Shown: in pieces, positions 54,677 to 64,000 of the stretch
Layout of the letters: each line of letters begins with the position of its first letter
Numbering within the stretch: the stretch's first letter is position 1
Notes under the pieces: model-generated
Told to the model about the DNA's origin: nothing
What the model saw: the letters and a program-made list of their open reading frames with translations, nothing else
The model's database searches: none
Assembly: GCF_905163445.1 (NCBI RefSeq)
Contig: NC_053187.1
Location: 12,214,001-12,278,000 of the forward strand
Source of the DNA: Pararge aegeria
Taxonomy: Eukaryota; Arthropoda; Insecta; Lepidoptera; Nymphalidae
Direction: 5' to 3'
DNA length: 64,000 nt
Made by a program: the position numbers and the translations under genes

Positions 54677-55934
54677 ATCTAAGATAAATAAGAATTTCAA
54701 CAAACATTTATTAATCTTACCGCTAAGCTACTTCCTGAAACCTACAAGTTATAAGTGTAGGTGCTCGAAATTTAACGTAGATACGAAGCGAATCCATTGC
54801 TTTATACAACTTGATTCATATCTTGAAACGACCACGACTGGAGGCACCTGCTCCCAGCTAAATAATCATTTGTCAGACCAGGATGTAACTTAAAAAGGAT
54901 TGCTAATATCTCAAATGGGCTCTGTTTTGTTTACGACTACGCTAGATTTGTGTGACTTTGCGTTTTAGAAAGTTTCTTATTCTTGGTTTTGGTTTATTTA
55001 CTCATTCCCCCTTTTCTTTATGCGATTTCGAAGGCGGGGCTTTTAGATAATCGATTGTTTGGTTTCATTGTTTTATCAATTTGTATCAAATATGGTATAT
55101 TGTACAAGAGTACAGTGCCATGATAAATTTTCTTCGTGTATATGTGGCTTTAATGGTACGGCTAATGTTTATGCATGGATAAATTAATTAATTAATATTT
55201 AAATAAAATGCAATTACAAAAAATACACGTTGTAAATTTTTATAAGTATTTTCATTGATATTTTTTCAGGTTTCATTAGATAAAGGAACGACCGACCAAT
55301 TAGACGAAAATAACTGACAGTGTAATAACACGTTACAGATAGTACGGAAAAACTAAACGCACCGTAACACCTTACAAAAAGTTTGAAGATGATTGATACA
55401 AAATTATTTAACAGATTGTGTGTTAAATACACAAATTCTACATTTTATCGTGGTATTATTAGGTATAATCGCAGAAAACTATCCTATGGAAATATATTTG
55501 TATCGAATACATTTTGTAGAAATTTCAAGCTGTAACATAACACTTTCACGTCGATATACAAACATAACAACGCCAAAATTTTATGCAACAGATTTATACA
55601 ATAGCACTCAGAAGAGATTTCCGTGATTTCCTAGTTTGCTTAATTGGCACGGATTAAATCCGACTCTCACACCGTCATGAAACAAAATACAAAATGGCAA
55701 TACGATCCTTTTGTTTGACCAGGTGTTTTGGAGAGGTATAGGTCTGAACTTTGGCAACAAGAATGAAGTGATTACAAAGCTCTCATTAGATTACTTTTTC
55801 ACTGTTGGATACATTACGCTGTTTAAGTATTTTGTCATCGAACTGAGACCGGAATCTTTTTTAAATATGTAAGAATGGCTAAATTACGGTACACGCAATC
55901 ATCAAACTGCAGACTCACTTGTTAAATCACATAC
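54677..55934. other. Unique AT-rich sequence, no gene seen
   Basis: Small frames on both strands (55214-55432 minus; 55393-55626 plus) are unrecognised. Confidence 0.4.
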
Positions 55935-56295
55935 ATACATCATTTTTATCATCATATTAAGTGCATATTGGTAGACTTTTGATTCCTATACATTTGAACC
56001 AAGTGATATTTAATTCATCAGATCAAACCCTTACCGGCCTTACCCCTTACAGTCTGCTGCCACAATGAGAAGGGTTAAAGTCCGTAGTCCGTAGTCCACC
56101 ACGCTGGCCCACTGCGGATTGGTGGACTTCACACGCCTTTTGGAACAATATGGAGAACTCTCAGGCAAGCAGAGTTCCTCACGATGTTTTCCTTTTCAAC
56201 AGTTGATGCAAGTGACATATAATCAATTACATTAAAAACGCACAGCAAAAAGTTAGAGGTTGGGCATGGGATTGTACTCGGTCTCCCAAAAAGTT
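55935..56295 (-). repeat. SINE (family A), nearly complete
   Basis: In reverse: a tail trace tcatttttatcatcatatta, tgccacaatgagaagggtta, ccaccacgctggcccactgc, ctcacgatgttttccttttc and gggattgtactcggtctccc. A small local triplication of gtccgta occurs near 56081-56098. Confidence 0.75.
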
Positions 56296-56977
56296 ATTGT
56301 GGCATATAATTACTTTTACCTAACGACTAACCGAACTACATAATTCCTTTAAGAAAGCTTCGTTAATATTACAATGAATAGATACGTAACTTATGAGTTA
56401 CGGACGTCAACATATTAAATATTTCACACATTTGATGCCACGCTGGGCCCTCACAGTTCCGGATCTTACCGGAAACGTGTAACATACCTAATGCCATTAG
56501 GTTTCCCAGTCACAACATGACTAGTTTAATTAACTTAAACTAAGATATTGGATGGCAAATAGAGTACTAGCTATTTGGGGATCTAATTGATATGGCCGGC
56601 GATCAATAGATACTGACTGTCATCCTAACAACTTCCTAGTACCTACAAGATATAAGGAATGGCAATGTAATTATTAATTACTACCAATACAGATTATCAC
56701 AAGATACGCAGTGTGACAATGTATAAATATATACCAGACATATAATGAGAAAATTCTAAATAGTAAGAAGTAAGACTGTTTAAATTTTTTATATTAGTTA
56801 GAATATATTTCTCAGCGCCCTGACGTCACTGCGTGCTGAGAAATGTATTAGACAATTTCAGTAACATTTACAGTTCGGTCACCCATGGACTGTCTATCCA
56901 TATTTATGTCCAAATAACTAAAAGTGTCTGTCAGATGATTATTTGAAGCTAGCAAGCTACCATGCGTAATCCTAGGT
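56296..56977. other. Unique sequence, no gene seen
   Basis: Nothing recognisable. A mild inverted match tttctcagc/gctgagaaa lies at about 56808-56845. Confidence 0.4.
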
Positions 56978-57124
56978 ACGTCCTACGTACTTAGGTAGGT
57001 TAAAAATGACTCACTTAAAAATATCTGTTATGGATTTTTTTAGTTAATTTAACGTCCTACCTACCTAAGTAGGTTAAAATGACTGACTTACAAATATCTG
57101 TCACTAATTTTTTTAGTTAATTTA
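56978..57124. repeat. Tandem duplication, two copies of ~74 bp
   Basis: Copies start acgtcctac at 56978 and 57052. Both contain taggttaaaa, tgact, aaatatctgt and tttttttagttaattta. They differ at roughly one position in ten. Confidence 0.9.
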
Positions 57125-57774
57125 GGACTCTGCAAAGCATATTCTAGCGCTAGCGTGGGTGATGAGGAAATGAGATAGAAATCATGTAGAGACGAAGTAA
57201 GTTATATTTGCCATTCATTAATAATACCTGATTAACTTTTTACCACCCTTTTTCTATTAAACTGAAAAGATAAGTTTTTATGCATTCATTTGAAAAGTTC
57301 ATGACAATGAAGGCTTTATCAATGACCTAGATATGTCTGAACCTTCCGTGCATTGAAGGCATTAAAGCTTAGGTACAGTTATCGCTACTATCTTATGGTA
57401 ATCGTTGACATGGTAGGCCAATCATAATATGTTACAAATGAAGGCGGACATAATCAATTCTATGAAATCAGTAAATGCGTAGCGTTTACTATACCCGTAG
57501 TATGAAATTTGCTCGCTTTTAATCCTTGAGTTGTTTTGGATTATCAAAACAATAACTTCTTGGATAAGTGGAGCATATGCTTTGTTTATATGTCGTCTAT
57601 TCTGTATACTGTAAAATTGTTTTTCGTTGCACACCGGTAGGATGGCCATACCTTAAATTATTTCGAATTAAAACGAATTAAAACTTCTTGACTTTAGAAT
57701 ATTTGGATATTCGAATACCCTTCTACAATAATAATGAGCGTGCTTACTATAAAGCTTTACCTTTAAACAGAATA
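57125..57774. other. AT-rich sequence, no gene seen
   Basis: A 75-codon minus frame (57422-57649) is unrecognised. Confidence 0.4.
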
Positions 57775-57925
57775 AAGTTGTCACTCGTGAGTGTCGTACG
57801 AGGCGACTAAGGGAATATAACAGAGACGGGCAGCAGCGTCCTCTGTTCAACTGCGATCACCAAACTGCGCAGCCGGATTATGGCAAGACCCTCCCTTTTG
57901 GAGAGGCCTTTAGTCCAGGCCAGAA
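57775..57925 (-). repeat. LINE 3' UTR fragment (ttagtcgcctcgtacgac)
   Basis: The minus strand reads gggtcttgccataatccggc, tgaacagaggacgctgctgc and cttagtcgcctcgtacgaca. The final block is a familiar end of lepidopteran LINE 3' UTRs. It lies directly beside another LINE 3' end starting at 57926. Confidence 0.55.
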
Positions 57926-58319
57926 ATGTTTTATTTCTGTAGACCTTATCACAGGCACTTATGACGCATTCATACATTTCAAATGTTAACACTAATATTA
58001 GGTGATAGTGATAGCTGCATTCGTTAACTTAAAACTACAGCTAGGAGGGTTCCCAAACGCGCCCCGGTCTAAGAAGAGCCCAAACCCAAACCCAAACTTA
58101 GCCAGGTTTTTTTGTTATCTCCATCTCACAGTCTAGTTAATGTTAGCTATGACTTTACAGCAGTTCATACCCAAGCTTTTTTATCATATATGTAATCCTT
58201 AGTATTATAATAGGATTTTTCTATAAGCTTACGTTTTATATAAACTTTGAACTTATTGAGAGACATCTTAAGGATTTTATCTGGTAATTGGTTATAAAAT
58301 GATATGCCTTCAATGAATT
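57926..58319 (-). pseudogene. CR1/L2-like LINE 3' end with frameshifted C-terminus
   Basis: The minus frame just before the stop at 58167-58165 reads FKVYIKRKLIEKSYYNTKDY, then IYDKKAWV. Upstream, after an extra GA dinucleotide near 58258-58265, the next frame gives GISFYNQLPDKILKM. The 3' UTR runs from 58164 down to 57926. The sister copy at 40383-40775 lacks the extra GA but has other shifts. Confidence 0.8.
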
Positions 58320-59179
58320 AAATTTTATATGCAGCCTAGTAAACTACATTACAAGTTTATTTTCCCATCTAATATTAATATTGTTACATTCTACTTTAAA
58401 TTTAGAATCAATATCAGCAGCATTACCTCATTGGTATGGTAGGACATAATGCTGTAAAAGTAACTAAAATACACAAACCTGGCAGTTTCTATATCTGTAA
58501 TAAGACGTATCTTTTTAACCGCGTATGCTGCAGAGCTGTCTGTTAAATAGAATAATAGAATCTTTTTCACCATGTACATTCAGCTCATATTTAAGTTAAT
58601 ACACAATGCATCATCCTCAATGTATGTAAAATTATTCAAAAAAACCATAACACGTCGGTGTAACGCGAGGATCGAGCGCCATTGTGATCGATGCGCCGTA
58701 AAAGGTATTATTCGATGTTTTCGATAGCTCTTAGTTCCTTTCATGTCAGAAAAGGTATTCCAATAGCGGACAAGCCTTTGTTTTAGCTTGTTCCTTTGCT
58801 GATGACAGGTAAATGAGAGGAAGAAATTTTAGAATGGAAAAATAAAGTTTCGCACCGGAATCCTTTGGTGATTTGTTCATGCTTTAAATTAAATTCTGTG
58901 TGTATTCCAACCATAGGTATTCTTTTAAAACAAATATTCTCAAATAAATAGTTGCCATTTTTCAGGCATTTTATACCAAGTCAAAAACCAAAAAAATTAG
59001 GTTTAATTACAATTGCTACTATAAATACAATAGTAATTAAATAAATAACATTTTATAAGTCTAAATACATGGACTTATAACATGTTATAACAAAGACTTC
59101 CAACAGTGATAACGACAAAAAAAGAAGTGTTTTCTTTAATTTACTTCTTTGATTAAAAGATACTAGAAATTAAATTAAA
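58320..59179. other. Unique AT-rich sequence, no gene seen
   Basis: A small CpG-bearing patch at 58652-58700 (gtaacgcgaggatcgagcgc) is the only compositional anomaly. Confidence 0.4.
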
Positions 59180-59510
59180 GCCCATGTTCCTTCGTTATAA
59201 GTAAGCTTGCTTTTGGTAACATAATGGTTAAAATTGGTCCAGTAGTTTCAGAGCCTATTCGGTACGAATAAACAAACAAACAAAAAGATCTTGTCTTCGT
59301 GAATATTACTATTTTTTTATGGGGATAGGGATACCTACGATACCGCTGTTTCCAGACTGAAGAGAAAATTTCAAAATAGATATATATTAAATCTTAAATC
59401 ATTCTGTTTTATTATAAGTGTAGATATATAAATATAGAAGATACTAAATTTGCCCTCCGGCTTCGCCCGCGTAAAATATGGGACGTAACGTAGTGCTATC
59501 GAATGCCAAA
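59180..59510 (+). repeat. Interspersed-repeat pieces, ttgcccgcgac type
   Basis: The tail-like segment gtccagtagtttcagagcct with aaacaaacaaac is at 59230-59285. A second head-like segment ccctccggcttcgcccgcgt is at 59453-59473. These look like the end of one copy and the start of another. Confidence 0.45.
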
Positions 59511-59815
59511 CGTAAAGTTTTTTCTTCGTACTGAAGATGCCAAATATACAAACCTATGATTTTAATCACAGATAGTATTTGAACATATTTAAACAAACGA
59601 CTAAGGTGTGAGCGAATAAAATATGTATAAAAATTGCCAATCGCAAATGACCGGCCCAGAGAACTTTTCACTTATTGATTTTGCCGACTTGATCTATATT
59701 ATATTTAAAATACTTTTAATTCTCTATAACAAATGCACCTGCAAATGCTGCAAATAACCAAGAAAATTTCGAACATTTTTTTATTTAGTCCTAGCACTGA
59801 AGTCCTCATAAATAT
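59511..59815. other. AT-rich sequence, no gene seen
   Basis: A minus frame at 59444-59671 overlaps repeat sequence and is not supported. Confidence 0.35.
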
Positions 59816-60285
59816 AGCTGCTGTCCGCTGAGGAGTTCTGCCGTCTATCTCCAATTATATTCATCAGATCTTCACGAAATTTGGGCAAAACAACGAGAGT
59901 TTTTACTTACCGATTTAAATAATTTTTTTTTTGACTAGATAGTCAAAACAGAATTATTTAAATCGGTTAACTTTTGACGGAGTTGTGGTGAAAATTGTCA
60001 AACACTTTCATCCCCTCTCCCGAAGGAATTAAACTGAATTTCAGGACAAAAATTATCCTATCTCCTACCTCGTAGTAAGACCTCAAGTCGTGCGAAGTTC
60101 ACTGGATTTCTGATTCATTAAGTAATTGCAGCGTGATGCGCAGCCCAGATCAGGAAAGTCAGATAAAGACAGGAATGAAAAAAATGAGTTCAGAATCGGT
60201 TATGCTTTTCAAAAAAAAATTTGAAATATCTTCAATGTACGGAATTAGAGAACCCGTTACAGTTTTATTATAAGGATAGATAGAT
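59816..60285 (+). repeat. Diverged interspersed repeat with internal fold-back
   Basis: tatagctgctgtccgctgag, tcttcacgaaatttgggc and acagttttattataaggata read like a diverged ttgcccgcgac-type element. The fold-back at 59909-59967 lies inside. Confidence 0.4.
59909..59967. repeat. Two-part hairpin, 16-bp outer and 9-bp inner stems
   Basis: Outer stem: 59909-59924 (accgatttaaataatt) with 59952-59967. Inner stem: 59929-59937 with 59940-59948 around a two-base loop. Four and three unpaired bases separate the stems on each side. Confidence 0.85.
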
Positions 60286-61577
60286 AGCAATCATCGCTTT
60301 GCCAAAGTCGAGGCCTCAATCCTTCTCATGTTTTCCTTCAATTTATTTTCGCTGTAGCAACTAGAAGACACTCTCGTAAAGCACACCTGCCACACGAAGT
60401 GTTTAAGTAAACAAAAGAACAATTTGCTAGGCCTCGAGTAAATCGCGCGAAGAAGCGCCAACACACGTCCCGATCAACAGGTCGCCGATTTATCCACCCC
60501 GGAGTGAAGACTGCTAATGGAAAAAATGTCACGCTAACCCCGATTTTTTAAGAAATTGAATAGATGAGTTATGAAGTTGGAAGATTATCGCTGGAGATGG
60601 GAATTTGTCAGTTCATTAATTTTATACGATTTAATGGGGGTAAGTTTGGATTCATGCGATTTGTCTTCCAACTTTTAGTGTCGTGTCCTCGAGCTTTTTT
60701 TTATTATGCTCGATGTTAGAGCTTTCAGATTCATTTCAAACGACTTTAATACTTCAAAATAGGCTGTTAACTCTAACATGTGCAATTTTTTGATCTCCTT
60801 TAAATAACACTACTAATATAATTTTAATACTAGCACAAATACTTTAATACAGTGAATATAATATATGATTATAACATCAAATCTTTGTCACTATAGCTAA
60901 GTATTCTCTTTGTATCCTTTGAGCCTGGTCCCAACTCTTCATAACAAGTTAGTGGAATTCGTGCTTAACGAAAAATAAGGGCAATTTTGCCTGTCCCCCA
61001 ACCTATTACTTGAAGCTTGTGTCTTGGGCTTTATTTAGGCTAAACTTCATTTTAATTCAAGTGTTTTCAAGCAATTAGTCTGTCTGCCTTCTGTTTTAAT
61101 AAGCTGAAGTGGGAGGACATTGACGATTTTGACGATAACTAAAATCTGCTTTCCGTGATAGGCCACGTATTTTTCCTTCAAAGAAAATAGGATATATAAG
61201 TTAAAAGTGGTTTTGCCCTGAACTCAGTTCTATAGAAAAAGGTACTTAGCTTTCAAGCATATTTTTTTTTGTACTGGTTCTCATATCAACGGATATCGAG
61301 AACCTTAGTTCTATTCCCATGTTGATCTAAAAATTGTTATGTATAGAGTTTTCTTTCAAGAAGTATCGCCCGGTGGTGTTCGGTCATTTGCGTTGTATGC
61401 CCGATGAGGTGACCCTGGCCGGGTACATCCCCATAAAACCTTATTGGCAGATAATTCTAGTATAATTTGATTAATATCCTAAACTATGCTAGATAAGGCG
61501 TTTCCTCAGCATTGAATATGCTTTTATTAAACGTTTCGTTCGTTTTCGTTCAAGCGGGAGAAACTGCGGGTATAACT
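60286..61577. other. Mostly unique sequence; one GC-richer island
   Basis: Bases 60395-60545 are GC-richer and hold a 64-codon minus frame (60338-60532) with CWRFFARFTRGLANCSF. It is unrecognised. The stretch 61370-61440 has a SINE-like feel but could not be assigned. Confidence 0.4.
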
Positions 61578-61860
61578 TATAACGGGTACACGTTCGAACC
61601 CCTGCACATCTAACTTAGAAAAGTGATATTTTCATTGCAATAACAAATAATTTAACTGCAATCAACATATCACTTGTTTCAACGGTGAAACATCGTGAGG
61701 AAACCTGCATGCTTCTGATCTCCATAATATTCTCAAAGGTGTTTGAAGTCAACTAATCCTCACTGGACCAGCGTGGTGGACAACGGCCTTATCCCCTTCA
61801 CACTATGGGAACAGATTCGTGCCCTGTTGTGGACCGGTAATGGGTTGATATGATGATGAA
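61578..61860 (+). repeat. SINE (family A), head truncated
   Basis: acacgttcgaacccctgcac (B-box side), aacatcgtgaggaaacctgc, ctggaccagcgtggtggaca and gtaatgggttgatatgatga. The A-box part is missing, and the tail has only two GAT units. Confidence 0.75.
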
Positions 61861-62437
61861 TTTCTATCTTTCAGACATCAGCCGTGACAATTTGTGAGTT
61901 TAACTACCTAAAATCGGGCTAAATTATTATTTCAGTGTTATATACAATACGTAATGTGTGGATTGAGCTCCGCTACTAATTTTATTGTAGTGCAATAATG
62001 CAAGTTAATTATGTATTCGGGATAAACATATTCTAAAACAGTACGCAAATATATCGGTGGTTCAAATAAACAATTTCCATTTACTAATTAATTATTTACA
62101 ACCGCACAAAATACATAATTGAACGTAACGATTAATACAATCAATTTGGCTAATAGTTGGGCACTTTATTCACATGAACAAACACTAATTGAATTGAACT
62201 CAAAAATTATTACGTACCTAATTACATTGGGATTGACCTAATAAGGGTATTGGTTAGTAATAGGGATGTCCAATCCTTGAACATCGACTTGCCGAACTAT
62301 GTTTCCTAATGAGCGATTAAATAAGCGATCAAATATTGATAAAACTTAGCTTATATCCCGGAGAAGATATGTTAAACTTTTTAACCGGAAATATAAATGG
62401 AGTAAAAGATATATGAGCGTCTGTTTATAATTTCAAA
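61861..62437. other. AT-rich sequence, no gene seen
   Basis: A small piece aacttagcttatatcccgga at 62344-62363 resembles the interior of the ttgcccgcgac repeat. Confidence 0.4.
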
Positions 62438-62582
62438 ATATTTTATTTATTTATACTCTTTATATGTACACCACTAAGAGAAAAGAAAAAAAAAAAAAGA
62501 ACAAACACTAAGAATAAAGCAAGATACGAAAGGCGGCCTTATCGCTAAGTAGCGATCTCTGCCAGGCAAACTTAGGATTAGG
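62438..62582 (-). repeat. LINE 3' end (cagagatcgctact family)
   Basis: In reverse: tatttatttatactctttat (AT-rich tail), caagatacgaaaggcggcct and gctaagtagcgatctctgcc. Counterparts are at 18830 and 39690. Confidence 0.75.
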
Positions 62583-63520
62583 AAAACTAAAAAGAAAAAC
62601 GAAAATAACAGACTATTACTTAATGCATTATGCAAGAAGATGCACTGTGCATATAAAAAACAATAATTTCAAATATTGTTGTCTGTCTGTCTGCTTGTTC
62701 CAGGTTATCTACAAAATGGCTGGACCGGACCTTTTATGGCGGGACTTTTACATATATACTATTTTTAATTTCAAAATCTTAATTAATAAAGGAGTATAAT
62801 GGGGTTTTTAAGGCTAAACGATGGTTCCACTATTTTTCAAAGTGAGGCACATAAATATTTGGGATGTTTGATTATTATTAAAGTGATTGTCTGAAATCAA
62901 CAAGATCTATAGAAGATTGTATGAGAGTCCTATATTTTTTAATCTGCCATGAAAATGTGCGTTTTTTAAATGTTATACCTCTTAAGGTGATTTTTGAACA
63001 ACCCTCAAAGGTATACAATAGGGACTGTAAGTTTATGTTAGAAAATTTTATGTATAAAATGTGCGAAGGAAGGCTGGGGCGAACGTGCTGCCAGGAGAAA
63101 GGTGCGTTAGTATCGCAAGCGATCATACGTGAGGGATCATATCAGGTCATATGTAGGGGGATTATTACGTAAGGGATAGATTGCGTTACGCTTCCTTTTA
63201 ATCATAACTAGCATAGTCCCATCGATTATCTTCCCAGTTTGACAATATAAACAATTACTATGACTGCATATCATCTGCGAAAGGTAGAGAAGTCATTTAT
63301 GGGGTTGCGTATATGTTTATATAATTAAATGATTCCTAATGCAATTTTGGCCCTACTAATGCATACGTTAAATGAATCTATTAAACCTGTTAAATAATTT
63401 ATTACGGCGAGGTTACGATACAATTGTTTTTTTTTATGATAAGGCTTGTAAGCACACTGTTACACTTTCATCTCTCGCAAAACATAATAATTATTTAAAA
63501 ATGATAGTATTGAAAGATAT
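62583..63520. other. Unique sequence, no gene seen
   Basis: Overlapping frames on both strands at 62878-63172 (82 and 83 codons) are unrecognised; at most one could be real, and neither shows a domain. Confidence 0.4.
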
Positions 63521-63650
63521 GAACTGCTGAGTTTCTTGCCAGTTTTTTCTCAGCTCTCGGTAGAACCTGCCTTAAACAAACATACCCGATGTTAAACTTC
63601 TTAAAAGAAATACATTTTGAAATGAAAATAAATTATTCGTTGAACTTGAG
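63521..63650 (+). repeat. LINE 3' UTR piece (CR1/L2-like)
   Basis: gaactgctgagtttcttgcc, tctcggtagaacctgcctta and gaaatacattttgaaatg follow the same order as the reverse of 19405-19604. Confidence 0.65.
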
Positions 63651-64000
63651 CTTTTATAGGGTCTTATTGCATTAAAACATTCCTCCCTATTCTACTATAA
63701 AGCAACAAAAACTAAGGTGCACAACAAGAACCATTATTATATACAAAATTTTTAGTTTCAATACTGACCCGGCTCGCGTATGGAGACTTGTAGTAATTAC
63801 CACAAACATTACAATGATCATGTTTGTGATTACGGGGTCGACGTTTGACCGTGGTGGCTTACAAAGGTAATCAATGCAGCTAATTATGCGATAGGATAAT
63901 TGAAACTAGGTACCAACTCACTGTAATGAAACCACAACAAGCTATTAGACCTTGTCGAAAGCAAGACACAGAACGCTTAGCAATGGTATTTTATTGGCAT
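63651..64000. other. Unique sequence, no gene seen
   Basis: Nothing supported at the right edge. Confidence 0.4.

Overview
The window reads as nuclear DNA of a moth or butterfly. It is AT-rich, has no operons or long open frames, and is full of decayed transposable elements of lepidopteran type: tRNA-derived SINEs with GATGAT tails, C-terminal pieces of several non-LTR (LINE) reverse transcriptases, and the interspersed repeat with the core ttgcccgcgacttcgtc. The repeat set suggests a nymphalid, perhaps a satyrine butterfly. That last step comes from memory of such genomes and is an inference.

I found no host protein-coding gene, true tRNA, rRNA or CRISPR array. The longest open frame is 117 codons and unrecognised. 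Every frame with a recognisable product is a broken LINE fragment. The window is therefore an intergenic desert or a large intron.

Layout. 0-10 kb: a LINE C-terminus at the left edge, a miRNA-like hairpin near 0.9 kb, a perfect 22-bp-arm palindrome at 2.36 kb, and a SINE interrupted by another SINE at 4.65-5.14 kb. 10-20 kb: a full-length SINE at 10.2 kb, the longest LINE remnant (12.6-13.2 kb), three copies of a 206-bp tandem unit (14.03-14.65 kb), a second palindrome (15.15 kb), a 1.5-kb-separated inverted repeat (15.9/17.5 kb) and two more LINE C-termini. 20-32 kb: SINEs, an arm-sharing double hairpin (23.8 kb), a LINE remnant (25.5 kb), a small MITE (30.1 kb) and a LINE remnant (32 kb). 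32-45 kb: a 316-bp sequence sitting in a LINE tail between 38-bp direct repeats, with a second copy 0.7 kb on; a degenerate ~140-bp tandem array; LINE 3' ends; and two abutting SINEs (41.8-42.3 kb). 45-64 kb: a 427-bp MITE candidate (47.5 kb), the most complete SINE of its family (49.3 kb), a LINE 3' end carrying another LINE 3' end (50.4-50.8 kb), a perfect 27-bp-arm palindrome (54.6 kb), and scattered SINE and LINE tails.

The elements do not form a pathway. They record successive insertions. SINEs with tRNA heads would be transcribed from internal A and B boxes by RNA polymerase III and copied by LINE reverse transcriptase, and one SINE shares its tail with the 3' end of the LINE at 13.2 kb. 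The best candidates for something not yet catalogued are the 206-bp tandem trimer, the duplicated 316-bp unit with long flanking repeats, the set of near-perfect palindromes, and the two MITE candidates. Family names were not assigned because no database could be searched.
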